From assembly GCF_000524195.1 (NCBI RefSeq), contig NW_020170439.1:222296-286295 (forward strand): DNA of 64,000 bases, given 5' to 3'. Source of the DNA: Echinococcus granulosus (taxonomy: Eukaryota; Platyhelminthes; Cestoda; Cyclophyllidea; Taeniidae). How positions within the stretch are numbered: position 1 is the stretch's first letter; each line of letters opens with the position of its first letter. Shown in pieces: positions 1 to 14,690 of the stretch. Made by a program: the position numbers and the translations under genes. Below the pieces are notes generated by a model. That model was not told the DNA's origin and made no database searches. It saw nothing but the letters and a program-made list of their open reading frames with translations.

Positions 1-1994
1 TTTGAGTACTATCTTCCATATTTAAAGGAATTCTGCCAAGTAATTTGAATATGGTTTTCCTCATCAAGAAAAACCTTGATTGTTCAAACTTTTGAGGCAC
101 ACGTCATCATAGTTGCCGTCTAATCTACAAACACATTAGGTTGTCTCCCCACAAGAAAACATCAATCTCCCACTTCAAAACATATGGTAGTTTCATTTTC
201 TGCCTACTTAGAGTGGCTAAACAGATTTAAGGTACACTCTGGGAAGTACCCCAACTCGGTCCCCTTTACATACTTCCTTCTTTCCCACCCCCTAAGAATT
301 ATATGTTTTGGCTACATTGAGTCATTTGCAAAGGGTTGAAGGAAGTCATTATGTGCCCTTTGCAGGGGCGAATTTAGGAATGGGCAGACCTTATCTTAGC
401 ATCTGGACATCTTAAAATTGAGTCTTTATGAAGAAGTAGACAGAATTTGCTCCATGTAACTTGGAGGTGCTTAATTTACAAAGTGAATGCCTATACTAAA
501 CATGCGTGGTGGTCCTCAAAGGAGGATGAAGCTACCAGCAGAAAAGAGAATTCAGTTAATAGCATTACAAATTAGACCTCCATAGAGTATCTAGTCATTA
601 AAGAAGAAGAAAGTTTGCATGAAAAAAATGTTGTGTGATTAGAGGAAGCTATCAGTGTTGTCAACAGTAAAAATTTGACACTCAGATCTTACTTTTTTCC
701 AGACACCAGCATAAATATTTGCGCCTTATTTTTGTATCCAGAGCCCATGTCACAGATTTTTTAGTGTGACAATCTTAGATAAATTCGTGTGGGGTGTTTC
801 TGATCTAAAGCTTAAAAAGTTGAGTTTATTAACAAAAGAGAGAATGTTGATGAATAGTGTCAGCCAAAAACACCATTTCAATTAGTTGTGCCTGACAGAC
901 AACAAAAGAATATCTTTCGGAATTTTACTTTTGTCGTAATCTTTTCACTTAATTTCGTCTGTTAAGATTGTCCTTTATTCGAAAAAATGCATTTTATTGT
1001 TCTTAAATTAGGAAACATAGGAATAATAAGATCATCCTAAGGGACCAGTCGAATTAAATTAATCTTCATCTCTCCAAATAACTAACACAGTTTTCAAAAA
1101 GCAAATTTTCGAGACGATTATCTCACAATTTTTGCTTAACCTGTTTGTCTAGTAGACAGGAGCTATCTGCCTTTTTATCGCCAAATAGCTTTTCAAAATA
1201 TACGGTTGTAGGGTGCAGGGTCTTGCAGCACTTACGTCATTACCCATATCCTAGCATTTTGTGGGACAAAATTGCGTCACCTTCCAGACAGGATGCGCAT
1301 TAATGTAGTGACTTTGTTCTTTGCTTCCTAAAAAAACTGTCGGTTGAGCCTGTCAAGAGTGTGCTGCCTTTTGCTTTGCAAAATTGTGCTTCGGTCTTCT
1401 AGGCTCAGAAGTACTTAGGTTAAAAAAGGGAGAAAGCGGTGTCAAAAAGTGGCAATAAATCACTCTAGCGCAATATTCCACCCTAATTAGTAAAAATGAT
1501 GTCGTAATACAAGGTTATAACGAAAAAAGAATCGCGAAATTACCTGTCTCGCCTAATCCCATTGGGGCTACTCTTCAAAACTGGTAGATTCAAATTGTAT
1601 GGTCAGGCGCATTTATTGAGATTTCTCCCACAGTTTAATGACTGCAAAACGATTGGAATTTTATTTAAATTAAAGCATTTTAAGTTCTAGTTTTGGGATT
1701 TTGCTTTACAAACATTAACTTATTTAAATAATTTTTTACCACAACGTTAAATAACTTTGCATAGATGCCTGCCTGGAGATAAGTGCTGCTGTCTAATGCG
1801 TCTTTTGTTAATGCAGTGCAAGATTTGGGTGATATCAGCATTGTGTGGACGGATGCAAGAAAATGGTGGCAACGAATGTTGATAGATTAGGCTAGGTGTC
1901 AACGATTTCCTTGAGTAGATTGAAACTGTTGACATAAGTGATAAGTAAATCTCTTACACTCGGGCTTTGCAATAGATGGGAGTGATTTACCTAC

Positions 1995-2487
1995 GTTTTT
2001 GTATATTTCCATATTCACTGTATTTAAAGTTGAATTTGGCCTTTGACTGACGCCTAACAGTAAGGGTAGGAGGGACTTAAAGGCTCCAAAAGAGATCCGT
2101 TAAGAGGCTGCCTTGTCAGGTATTTATTTAATGCAAGATCAACTGATGAAAACTTTTTATCTTTATCCTTTGCTTCGGGTAGCGTAGTAAAGGCTGTTAA
2201 TAAAGATGTCACTCACTTGTAAGTCTGAAATGGGAATGCTTGTCCTAGGCGATACAAGAAGATACCTAGACTTGGGTCGCGCGTCAGTCAAAAATGACCA
2301 AAGTATAGAAGAGGCTGAGTTTTTGCATTTTCTATAATCCAACGCACTTGTTTGGTTACATTATAGAGCAAAGGTACCAATAGCCCGTATTCCACTCTGT
2401 ACTGCTTCCCCACAGCATTAAACTCACACATCAAAAAAGTTTTGCCTAAAATTTATGATAAGTTCAGCTTAATTGCGATCTCTGGCA
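1995..2487 (+). repeat. Dispersed repeat family A, copy 1
   Basis: Co-linear, gapped similarity to 4815-5345 along the whole length. Shared landmarks in the same order: GTATTT then GAATTT; GCTGCC then AGTATTT/GGTATTT; GATG then ACTTGTA; TTATA(A/G)(A/G)GCAAAG; CTCTGTACTGC; TCACA(C/G)AT. Strongly diverged, no ORF. Confidence 0.55.
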
Positions 2488-4814
2488 CTTTTCAACAGTA
2501 TAAGGAAAAATATTCATTTGTAGCCGTTTATTTTGAGTTTACCTGTCGGCACAAAAGAGGGACCATTTCCAGTTGATCAATATGCCTTCATATAACGCCG
2601 CATCTCCCCAAGCTCATGAGGGCACTCATGTCAAACCTTCAAAAGGGAAAGAAAACTCAGATTTTATTTTTGACAGGTCCAAAACCACTTCAAAATTTCT
2701 GGCACATTTTGTAACTATCAGATAAAAAATGAGCATATTATTGGTATCCACCGCATTGAAGAAATGAAGTAGACATTCAGATCTAAATGACTTTGGTAGA
2801 GAATGCAAATGATACAATCACTGAACGCCAAAAAATTTGTTTATTGTCTCGGATTCTTATAAAAAATATTTGTCCAATAAAAAGAGTGAGAATATGCCGG
2901 TCGTTGTTCCAGATTTGGACACCAATGCTTTTGAAAATAACTTAAAGTTTTATTTTTAAAGAAATTTTGAATAAATTATACGGAACAAAATTATCTTAAA
3001 AAGCTGACTCCAAATGACACTTAATTTGGCTTAATGAGAAAAATGCAAATGTTCCACCCTAATGCTTCTCTGTAAGCCAGTGATTAGTAGCAGGGAAAAG
3101 CTATAGTTTCTCATGAAATTCTGCCCCTCACCATGAAGCACTTCAAGTTGTAGGGATAGTTAAGTAATTCAAAAACGCTTAAAATTCAAAATACTTACAA
3201 TTTTTTGGCTAATTTTTCTAGCTTGATATGATAGATGGTTTTAGTGTGACGCTTAGGGTCTTTTAGATGCCTTACAGTTGTACTTGACTAGGCGGCATGA
3301 AGCACAGAGAGGTGCTAGCCCATCAGTTTGCTTTCTTTGCTACATTTCAACAGTTAAACCTACTGGTTGTAAGTCCGCTCTCTCTCGGATTTTGGTAGCG
3401 AGACGCAGGTATAGTTGATCATTGTGACGTTTTAATTTGGTGAGGGCCAAACAGACATAGCAACCGAATTATGTCTACTCTATGAGATAAACCTAATTTA
3501 TCTGTGTACAAGAAAGTGTTACCTCTTTACGATGATCCTAGGCAGAGAAAAGAAGACCTTCTTGCCTATTTCACTTAAGAATAAAAGGTGAGATACTATC
3601 GTAACTTATCCTAGGTATCTTCGAAGGCAGAAAATGTCACCTCTTCTTGTGGCACTTAAAGATCCTTTGGGGAATAGAACGGACTGCTAAAAGGTAAAAG
3701 CGAAGACGATGGACATGTAATTAGCTAGGGCCATGCCTGTTCTTTTTTCAAAGAAAAAAACGTCACTTAAAATAAAAGTCGGGTCTAACTTTTGCAACAT
3801 ATAGAATAAAACACCTCTGTTATGAAGCATTTAACGGCTTTAGTTCAAAAATTCCAATTCAATATTTTGAGGGAGAAAAGTGGTCATTTTTGCACATTCT
3901 TCTAACAAAATAATAAAAATTTTGTGCAGGCACTAATTTTTTGGAATTAAATGCCAAAAAGTGATTCTTATTTTCGAAATTTTTCAAGTTTTTTGGTTCT
4001 TAAGAAAAGGCACACTTACAAATACCATTAGAAGCTCAATTAATCAAAATTTTCCCATTCCTAAATGGAGCGAAGATGACAAGCCGTCAGATTACATTAT
4101 TTATGTCCGCACGAACGTAACCACTCATACCGTAACCGTACCCATACCAAACAGCAGAAGGTACCTTTCTCTAATTAACTTTTATGATCCAATAGGCCAA
4201 ACCGGAGATTTGAGAGAGAAACAACAAAAAAATACCACATTAGACAACGCATTCTTGTCAGGTGGCTGATGATAAGGAAGGAACATAGACCAATTCCGCT
4301 ACTGTGAAGACCACAAGCCGTGAGTCTCTCGAAAGAGTTGTGAAACCGCAGCGTTACACAATGTGAGATGCCTCCCACTAACCAGTTATTTTTATTTTAG
4401 AATATGTAACTTAATTTAGGAGAACAGACAAAAAAATAAACAAAACGAAACACCCTTAAAAATTTGTTTCAAGAAGTGGGGTGAATTTTGGTGAAACTAA
4501 GGAGTAATCAGTAATAACCTCAACTTTGAAGAAACCTTGTCGCAAATGATACAAGAAAAGCAAAAATATTCGTCTATTGATTCATCCTATCATTGTTAGG
4601 ATTGCAATTGCACAGGCTGATCTAAAAAAAGGAATGAAGTGACTTAATGAAATGTCATGGGACACGAGTGATTGTGCCCACGTGGTCTTTATCACTCCAG
4701 ACTTGCGTAAATAAGGTCACAAGCATTATCATATTTAACAAATTAGTGTCTCATCTACCTTTTGCATATAGTGCACCCCCTAAAACACTGATGCTTTTAA
4801 ATTTTTGGAGGAGA

Positions 4815-5345
4815 TTCCCCTCCTTTGTTGCATTTTGATTCTAAATTCCCCGTATTTGGAGTAGAATTTCACCCCTGACTAATTTTCGACGAGAAGAGGT
4901 GGGGGCTGAGTGAGTTAAAGGCGCCTAAATGGGTTTTATCAATAAGCTGCCTATTCAAGTATTTAGTTTGAACAAGGTTGACTTATAAAAATGTCCTCCA
5001 CTTCCTTTTCTTTGGCTTTGAGGCAATTAGCGTAATTTGATCTTAGAGATGCTGCGTACTTGTAGGTCTTATGGCAGGAAATTTGTCGTGTACGCTAATT
5101 GAGGTGATCTCCTTTTAAATTGCGTAGAAGTCGGGAGCCATGAAAGAGTTCGAAGGAGCCTTTGCGGTTTATTGGAGTGCCAGGTATTTGTTTGATGGCG
5201 TTATAAGGCAAAGATTCGGTGTCAAGCTGACGGTCCCCAGTATTATCCTCTGTACTGCATTCCTGATGCAATAAAATTCACAGATCTGAAGTTTTTAAGA
5301 ACAAACTGTCATGACATAAACTTAACTACAATTAATACTCTGAGT
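4815..5345 (+). repeat. Dispersed repeat family A, copy 2
   Basis: Diverged relative of copy 1 at 1995-2487 in the same orientation, and followed almost directly by a partial third copy (5388-5600), a head-to-tail arrangement. Confidence 0.55.
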
Positions 5346-5387
5346 TTAGTCTAATCATCTAATCTGGCAGCTAGGAAATATCGAGGT

Positions 5388-5600
5388 TTGGAAGAGGTTG
5401 AAAATGTCTCCATCGCTTCATAGTAGCACAGACTAGCACCTGATTGATCACATCATAGAACGAATGTGCGTAATCTGGCTGCTGGTACCTAGTGGTCCCC
5501 TCTTTGCTGCTTTCTCACCAAATTGAAGTTGCACATCAGAAACTTGTGACTCAGAAATTGGCAATATAAGGACAGCACCTCCTTTATGAGCAGAAAGTAC
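5388..5600 (+). repeat. Dispersed repeat family A, copy 3 (3' part only)
   Basis: Matches the last 200 bases or so of copies 1 and 2: GGAAGAGGTTGA, CATCATAGAACGAA, then TTTGCTGCTTTCTCACC and GCACATCAGAAA in the same order. Confidence 0.45.
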
Positions 5601-8600
5601 TGTCCGGAAGCGGCCTAAAATGAAGTAAACTGTATAGTTCTGACCATAAAGAAATGTTTCTCCTTACTGTTAGGTCATGACGCCATCGCATGAGATATCC
5701 ATGTGCTCTTTGGGTTTACTTACTTCTCAAGACCATGTAATTTTATCTCAGGGGTTATAACAATGAATTGCATCATTCCTAGGAGGTATTTTGCCAAAGG
5801 CACTTTTTTTCGTAAGATCTAGTAAACTTCTTTGCTATGAGTCAAGAGCGTTTCTTCCTCGACAAAGACATTTTAGCCCATTTAAAGATCACAGTTACAA
5901 TAGAGCGAGCAGAAGAAAGATCACGCCGTAAACTGCAGATTTAACTATTTAAAAGCCAAACATTAAGCACTTTATACTCAGAAAAAAGTGTTCTGTCACG
6001 AAGCTGCCTGCCTCATAGAAAAAACCCTAGTTACTTTTGACCATGCGTCCAAAGGTCCTCCCTCCTGGCCTCAAGTGTGTTATAAGGCCAATTCACAAAT
6101 GCGAGTTTTACCTTTACCCTGTAAGAACAGTAGTTGTTAATGAGCAAATACATACTTCTGGAGGCTTTTTCCCATACACTTAACTTTTAGTAATATCCCA
6201 TCTACGATTGCTTGGACTTTGAAAAGACTAAAGACTGTCATACGCCAAATGGGCCGGTCTTGGGAGGCACATGCTTTAGAGGTGAGGAATGTTGAGCGAA
6301 TTGTATGAAAGTGGGTCCTCCCAAGGCTAGAATTACCTAATCATGGAAAATTTTGTGATTCGAAAGAAGCAAAAAGGGAAAACAGAGCCAGTTGTCACCT
6401 GCTGTCAATGCATTTGAGGAGCAATGGCTTAGTTCACACAACTTTTTTAGCTGACAGGGGCGCCACCAAACCACTTAATCACAAAAGTTTTCCTCAATCC
6501 CTCTATTTTGAGTCAATAGCGGCGAACTATCCTGGACGGTTAAGATACTCACTCTTCCTAGGCGTTCCACAAATCGGCCATAGCTCTGCAGTCGAGATAG
6601 GCTCAGCGTTGTAGACAAAGAAGTTCTAATCGCATCCGTTGGATCCAACCACCGTTTTTATACGAAGGGAGCATTACCAACGGGCTGATGCATGTCTGTG
6701 TCTTTTGCTGTTGACGCATAAACAACGGTAGATAATATACAGCAAGGCATATGATAAAAAATGTAGTAGTAAATTAATTTTATTTACCCTATCAACTAAA
6801 TGAGGTGGATGGACAGGTCTAAATAACTGTAGGAGTGTGGATGATCAGACAATCACCGAGCGGCACAATCGCCTATTAGTAGCTATGGAGCCAAAGAAAT
6901 TGCTTATGAATTTTTGGATTCCTTCTTTGTAAACTTTCTCACTTTGTCCTACTTTAGTCTAACAAAGCAAAGCAAAGTAGTATTTTTGGGAAACAATCTG
7001 AACTAGTTCTTCTTTTCCTTTTTTAAAAAAACTGGTAGGTACACTTGTTTTTTAACCTCGGAGGGAGCTCTATTAATTACTGCAAGTCTGTCCTTCTGGT
7101 TTTAACAGAATGAAGGCTTCGTAAAAGGCTGTATATGTTATGGGTATCTCCGCGAAAAAATGGTAAGACCAAGAACTTTTACTTTTTCTCTCCTGTCCTA
7201 AATGAAATGGTTATTGGTAGAGCATATTAACCAAATTTTTTCCATTACTCTGATAAATAAATTTTCATTGGTCACGGGGGCAAGTAAAGCCTAAATATTA
7301 TGGGGAGTATTTCAAGTGCGTTTATTTATAAATTAAAAACTCTTATTTTAGGCAGCCATTCAAATAAACGAGCAACGTAGTTTTCGCAGTTTCAGTTCCA
7401 TGATTGCTGTCAAGGTCAACTTGGTCTCCGTACTAAACCGGTCTGGCCATTTTAGGACTTCAGAAATTATTTGATAAGCAACAATGGTGGCAAGTGAGGA
7501 CCGTCTGGACGAGTTATTGATGTTATCTCAATTTTTTACCATAAGACATGAAAAATGAGGTAGTTTTACACCAGATTAAATTGGGAACAATCCGTTAGGA
7601 AATGCCATGGCTCTTATATAGATATAAATAATTCCATCATAGTTAGTGGGATGATCGCAGATTGATGACTTTGCCGTTGCGCAAAGGTTCCGATACGGGC
7701 AGTAGGCACGGAAAGTACACTCTTTACAGACAATTATTCAGACTGAGGCGGTAGGGAATCAACGAATCCACTTCTTTCATCTACTGGATCGTAGACAGTG
7801 AGATCGAATATCTTCGTGCCTTCATGAAACATTAATACCTCTTATGTCCAAAGGACTACCCTGTGATAGGTAGTACTACAGATCACACTCAAGAGAGGAG
7901 AGTTAAGTGATTATCTAACGTCTATTAAATCATACCTTCGACTCTATGAACACTTCATTATTCGTAACTCAGGCCTCCCCTTGGTAGGTGATCCCTTTCA
8001 GGCATTAAAAGAGGCGCCTTTTCCATCCAGACATCTTTTCATTTCCTTTATAACCTTAAATGCCTTAACCAAAACTTACTGAATCATTGTGTTTTGTAAG
8101 GGAACTTCTTCCCCTTTTATTTAATAACCTTTGTCTATTTGGTTCCCGACTCATACACTGTACTATATTCTGTGATTTTGACCAACCCGTTAATTTTATT
8201 TTGATTCACTTCCCTTCTCCTTGCCAGCGCCAATTTCGTGCCACTACGATGATGCAACTAAACCAAAAATAAAGGACAAGTTCTGCAATATTGTTCCTTT
8301 AATTCCTTTCTTTTTTGTCTCATCAAGACTAGTAATTTATGATTTTTGGATGGCGCTGGCAATACTCTTATTTTCCCTTTTTTCCGTAAGCTTAGCTGAC
8401 GTTGTTGCTTATTTTAAATGGCAATGAATTTGCTTTTTCTAAGCAGACTTACAATACAAGCGACTGGGCGCAGGGGAAGGAGGGGTGAAAGAGAGTAGTA
8501 ACAATTAGGAGGGCAATTAACCACAGTGGATGAATAATTTATTACAATAAGAATAGACTGTTAATGAAAGGTGGAAAGTGACAGTCGTACTGCAGCATCC

Positions 8601-10856
8601 CAGATGGGAAGCCTTAAAAAGGGCATAAAATGAGATTACACGCCAGTTTTTATAAGAGAAAAAGAGAAGACTTCATTGCTTCGCGTAAGGAAGAACTGAA
8701 TGGCACAAAGAATTGTTAGATTGTACACATTAAAGATATTCCCGATAACTACTTCCCCTCCTACAGTTGGTGTTTTTTGATCGTTAAGCTCTGTGAACAC
8801 TTGAATGCTACATTGTGGCTATCTTTGCTGCTTGAAGTACATTGGCTTTGTAACAGAGTTGCTTTACCTCTCATCAAGTGAGAAGGGAGTAAATAATAGT
8901 GCATTTTTAAGGAATTTATTTATTAACACCATGGCAAGTGGCAAAGCAATCGAACTATTAAAAGTCCTTCAACTCCTGTAGCTTTTTAATGTTATCTTTT
9001 TCCCTTTTTCGTATTTGAGGATTGTGGATTTAAGGCACCTAGAAATAAAGCGAATATAAGACCGTTAATAAATGAATTCTGGATTTAATTTATAGCTGCC
9101 ACTGCATTTTTAGAAATGTTTTTGACACAGGCAAATTTTGGAAAGGACTTTTGTATTGAAGAAAATTTAGCCGCGCAAATTAACGAAAACTTCATTTCCA
9201 GCATGTAAGTCTGTAGTAGTGTAGCCCCTTGAATGTGGAGCGGTGCATGCCTCAGAAGTGTGAGGAAGTCAGCTAATCACCCTGACATGCAATAATATAA
9301 TTGCTGGCCTAAATGACGCAGATAGCCTGAACAGCATTTCCGATCACTCAGTCAGTCAGAAATCACAGCAAGACTTCGTCAGTCCTTAAAGATTGATATA
9401 TCGCCTTTGTTAGCTTTTTGGGCATTCATCTGTATAGCTTCCATGACTTTCGGTCGAATGATGCACAAGTCAATTGTTTCATCATTCATCACGTCAGGCA
9501 TTATCATTTCTTGACCTTGGTTCCCTTAAAACTGGCATTATTAACGCCTTTTTTATTAAAAAAGGCTGTTCGGGTAGCTTTGGAAGAGTGCGTTCTGCTG
9601 TCAAAAACTCCTAAAACGCTTTCACGGATTTAAAAATAAGTTAAAAGTGGTTTTGAATCAGACAAACCTCAAATTAATTTGAAGATATTTCCCTCTCCCG
9701 TCTTTATAAAAACAATCGCATAAAATAGAAAAGGCTATTCGCTCTATTCCATTTGGTGAAAAAACCGCTTAAAGCGAATTAAAAGGAATTTGTTTAAGAA
9801 TTCTAAACAGAAATCTTTTTCCTCCTATCTCCACCGACGAGGTCCATAACAGTGCATAGCCCTCTCGTTTAAAAAACCAAACAAAGTATAATTTAAATGA
9901 AACGGAAAATTAAGTCACGTTTCAAAAGCCAAAAAAATTTATTTGTTCTGCTGATTAGCTATTCAGTTAAATGTTACTAATATTTCACTTACTTAAAAAT
10001 TCTCCCCAAATAATACATGAGAGAATTTAGCAATCTTCCTGACAAATGCTACATCACTAAGTTTTGTTTGACTTTAAAGTGCTTTGCATGTCGAAATAAC
10101 TCTTTGGAAGAGGAAAAAAAGCAGTACGCACCTTTTTGAAACTGCAAAATTTTCCACATCAGTTGTATCATGCGACAACGCGGTTTGACGTCATTCAATA
10201 TGCGGTTGACATTCTACCTGTTTCGATGTTATAGGCAGTTGGCTGGTACATCGACCAACCAAGTTCTGTCTACCGTATCTTCTGTGTTAATGAAAAGGTT
10301 ACAAAATCAGTACTTCTTTGTGTTCAGATTATGCACATACCTTCAATAGTAATCTTTTTACTTCATTTAAGTCCTTTTCTTTGTTGGGGAAGAGAGAGAG
10401 ATTCCTGGCTCCCACCTACCGACTAGACATACAGACTTGGGACAAATCTTGATCCATTAAAGTCATAAATTTGCTTTCAAATGCAGAATATCAAAGAAGG
10501 GCCATACAGTGGATTGTTATAAGATTTAGGAGTTTAAAAAGACCTGTGATTGCTTTTGTGCACCCGAAATCGGGGATGGAGAGGCTTCAGTCTATTCTTG
10601 ATTATCTTCGCAACCATCTCTCCCCCTTTCTTAAAACCAGAATTTAATGGAACGTTGATCTACTAGAGCTAAAAGGTGATTTCGACTGTGCCTGTTTGAG
10701 AATCCGAGATTAACCAGACTCCACAGCTGAAAAGACTCCATGTGTCGTACCACACCAGTTCCTCCTTGCACTCCTGGTAGCATTTCTTGGTCTGATTATC
10801 GCCCTTTTTGACATCAAACCATCACATGACCACATGATTAATGGAGTAGCCATTTG

Positions 10857-10930
10857 GTGAGAGAAGCGGTAATGGAGGCTAGAGAAAGTCCGTTTGTGAG
10901 GGAAGGGGTGGTGATGGCTAGAGAAAGTCC
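10857..10930. repeat. 39-bp imperfect tandem duplication
   Basis: Two adjacent units offset by 39 bases; both end in GGCTAGAGAAAGTCC, which is identical between them. The front halves are G/A-rich and differ at a few bases. Confidence 0.75.
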
Positions 10931-11767
10931 ATTATATGCTTTCCTTTTAGCGTACAAAAAAGAAGACACCTTCCCTTATTTATACGTATGTTTGATCTTT
11001 TTGCTTAATTGGTAAAAAAACAACACATTTTTTTCATAAATATGAAGAGTCACATTGTTTGCCTCTCCTCTAAGAATTGTATGTATTACTATTAGGTGGT
11101 TTTATCACCATTCTCCTCTTACAGACCTAAAAATAACCACTTATCCAGGTGAATGGATTAGCGATCCCAAATTAAGTACCGTTAAATCCCTCGAAAACTG
11201 CGTATTTCTAAACCCTACCCAGATCTACACATCTCTGTCGATATCTCTGATCAGCATGGCATAAAATTTCCAAAGCTTTTCTCTCTTTTCCCCCTCCCTT
11301 CTCTTTCGACCATATTATCTGATAGACACCATCAATGCTTATTTTACCATTTACAGGAAATCAGAATTTATGGATAATGTTGCCTTTTTTTCAAAAAATA
11401 AAGGTTGTTGTAATTCTGAAAAACTTTTGTTTTGGAAGAAAGAGGGGTTACGCTAAAAGCCAACAAATTTATTGTAGGATCTCTTTTGCCATGATTCATA
11501 ATGTAATGTTATCCACATATGGAAGTGGGAACAGGTTGTGTCCACCTTCTTTAAATTTGTTTGATATCAAATTCATCAATTAAAAAGTAACATATAAGGC
11601 TTTTTTTCATTTTACGGAACTAAGTGCTCCCTTTTATGGGAGGCATCGGACTTGACAAGGTGGCAGAAGATTACTTAGAAGCGCAATAAAGTGTGCAATA
11701 AAAGTGCTTTTAACGTGCTTGCAAGTTCCGTTTTCTTTGGCTATGGGATACCAGAAAAACGTATACC

Positions 11768-11870
11768 TATCCACTTTATCTATTTGCATTGTCATCTACC
11801 TGCCAATCCCTTTATCTCACTACCTCTCTGTCTGCCTGCACGCCCGTCCGTCCTTTCGTTTGTTTGTCTT
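11768..11870. repeat. Degenerate CTAT/CTGT/CCGT tetranucleotide tract
   Basis: About 100 bases of pyrimidine-rich degenerate four-base repeats (ATCTATTT, ATCTACCTGCC, CTCTCTGTCTGCCTGC, CCGTCCGTCC). It accounts for the overlapping open frames here, so no gene is called. Confidence 0.6.
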
Positions 11871-14319
11871 CAGTCAAAGTTTGTGCTAAAGACTTAAGGC
11901 CCTCATGTCAATATCAAAAAAACAGAACTTAAATTTTTCCAATTTCAAACCTCAATATCAAATGGAAAATGGTTAAATTTGGAGGTGGAGTCACATTCTT
12001 GGACTGTCAAGCTAATAACTTTTGTATTTGAAGAAAAAGGAAAAAAACAAAAATAATGTGGTGCATTATGCATAGAGTCGTCCACTTTCCCTATAATTTT
12101 GGAGATTTTATTGCGAGTAGTGCTTCCACTCTGAAGGGGAGGGAGATTGGCCGACTTGAGAGAGGATTAAGCCACAGAATTATTGCTAAATGTTTTATTT
12201 ATTTGTAAAACAAAGGCCTTTAATGATGACCACCTGAAGACCAATTCCTTTTTAAGCACAACCCCGTGTGTTTCTTTGAATGCTAAGGCGTTACCTCCTG
12301 AACAATGCCTTAAAGGTATTGTTTTTGGGCAATATACAATTCTTTTTCAATGAAAAAAGCTGCGTCTTTTAATCTTTTAAAAATTTATTTTAGGAGACGG
12401 TTGGAAAATGTGTTCTTTTCTATCCTTCTTTCCATGTGAGAGTGACGATGCCTAAAATAGGGAAATGGACAAGGAATGAAGCGGTGAGGTCTTCCCACGG
12501 AGAAAAGATCTGCCTAATGGGCTAGAAGCACTCCCATTTCGGCTGTTCTACCAATTCCGATTGCATTTGAAGGAGAGTAGTTTCTCGATAGACGTTAAAG
12601 TGTTACTGTGTCATGATCTTTGCGTTCTAAGTTGGAGCCTAGGTCCAAAGAGAAGTCTGGAAACGAGTTCGTGCTTTAGATGATTATGAGAGTGACATTC
12701 AGTGGCATATATTTTGCACTCGGCGTTAAACTGTAGGAACAAAAAGCTACTTCTCACGTCAAATCAGTTGTCGGGTTACTTGAAACCACTGCATTTGTAA
12801 GCGTTTGACTAGAGATTACTAAACCGATGGCCCCTAAAGTTTACCATCATTCTTTGTTATGGCAGGGGTAGACACTTGCCTAACTTTTTCAAATGGCGTA
12901 AATGAGTCTGATGGGAGTAGAGCCGGACAGTTTTTCCTTTTAAAGTACATCACCCTGTAGAGGACTTCCTGTCACATGACGAGTAAGTATCTTTTAGAAG
13001 AGATTAGGCATGTATAAAATAACGATAAAATTCAGAGATTATCTGAACTTTAAAGCAGATAGGTTCTTTTTGGATAACTTTATTGTGTAACTTATGTTTT
13101 ATTGGTCAGCTCATGATTAAGAACCCCTACTTAGCGAGACCATCGCCATGTTTTAACTGTGTGTTCATGGAATCAAAGCAAAACTTCCAAATTTTGACAA
13201 TTCTTTCGCGACAATGATTCTTCTTATGTTTTTCTTACCTTTAAGAAGAAATTCAGGTTTATGACCCTTAAAAACCACAAGTTAAGGTACCGAGTCTGGT
13301 TATTTTCCTCCTTCTATTCTAATTGACCAAATGTGCAATAGCTCGGCTCAGAGAAGTCAAACGGTGGCTGCTTCTAACCTTTAATGGAGAAAAATCCCAT
13401 GTTAAGGAGGTGCTGTTGACCTTACATAATTGGTCTCTCATATACCCCGAACAAAGTAATTCATGTCATCTTTAAGCGGCATGGTAATTCCTTTCCCATT
13501 GTTGCCTTCAGGCAAATGGTACCAGGAAAGGCTCATTGACATTTTAGCCTTTTAGTCTCTGTCCTCCGAACTTACCCTCGCCTGAGGTGCAGTTTACCCT
13601 GCAAAGGAGACAATATTCAAAACACTCAACCGGATCTGAAGTAAGTGCGATCTGTAACTTGCTAAAGGGGAAGCCAGAATGTAACCCTTAACGGTCAAAT
13701 TTATAGTCCAAGGAAGGGTAAAGAAACCTCTCCAGCTACCTGCCGTTTGGTTTAGCCCTGTTCATTTATTTCTGCTAGCAATGGGCCATAAAAAGAAAGG
13801 CACCATTTGTACTGCTTTTGACTCACGCCTATACTTTAATGTTTAAATGAACCCAAACCCTCCCCCTCCAACTTTGACGATGAGTGCTGATGAAAAAGAG
13901 ACCCATTTAAATGAACTCCTTTAATAAGGAATCAGTTTAAATACCCCATAAAATATTATGCTTTTTATTAGTTCCTATAAAAAAGTTATTTTGATGCAGC
14001 TTAAGCGAGAAATATTTCATATATAAGCCTAAACCCGTGTTTTAATCGGCATGGAATCTGCTTACCAGCTTCAAAATGAGGTTCAAAAATTTTACCTTAG
14101 AAGTAAGAAAATTGGCTGCACACTGAGATGCACCTAATGATGACAAGTTGGTAAATTCTGTTTTTGTTTGTCTGAAGTCCATCTCCGCTCATCTACTTTC
14201 CTAATTAAAAAAATTTTTGGTTGAGTCAGGGATGAGTGGATGTTAGTTACTTTACCGGTGTCAGCTAGTGTCAACTAGAATTCCCCTTTCCAGCTACTTC
14301 ACCTATTAAAACTTAAATC

Positions 14320-14690
14320 ATGAAGATTTCATTCCCCCTTCCCTTCTTTGGAAAAATTAGTTCAGCTTTTCCCTAAAGATGTCACTCAATTGCAATTCTG
14401 AGGGGAAGAAAATTGTCGTGGGAGCTAAAAGGTAATAACTAGACCCGAACTGATTGTCAGCCAAAATATTATCAAGATATCAAAGGGACTAAAGGATTCT
14501 TCATATTTTTGGCGTAACGGGCTTTTATTGGGTCGAGTTATAAAGCAAAGGCACATGTCTACTCTAGCAGTGTTGGCACCCTTCGTTCTCCTCCGCATAG
14601 GATCGGGGAATTTTGACCTGATGATCTGTCATGACTCAAGCTTTGTCATTAGCTTTGCAACTTGAAATTTACTTCCAAAGCTTGCCAATC
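14320..14690 (+). repeat. Dispersed repeat family A, copy 4
   Basis: Shares GATGTCACTCA(C/A)TTG and GTTATAAAGCAAAGG, in the same order and spacing, with copies 1 and 2. Resemblance to the front of the family at about 13850-13960 suggests this copy may be interrupted or extended upstream. Confidence 0.4.
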
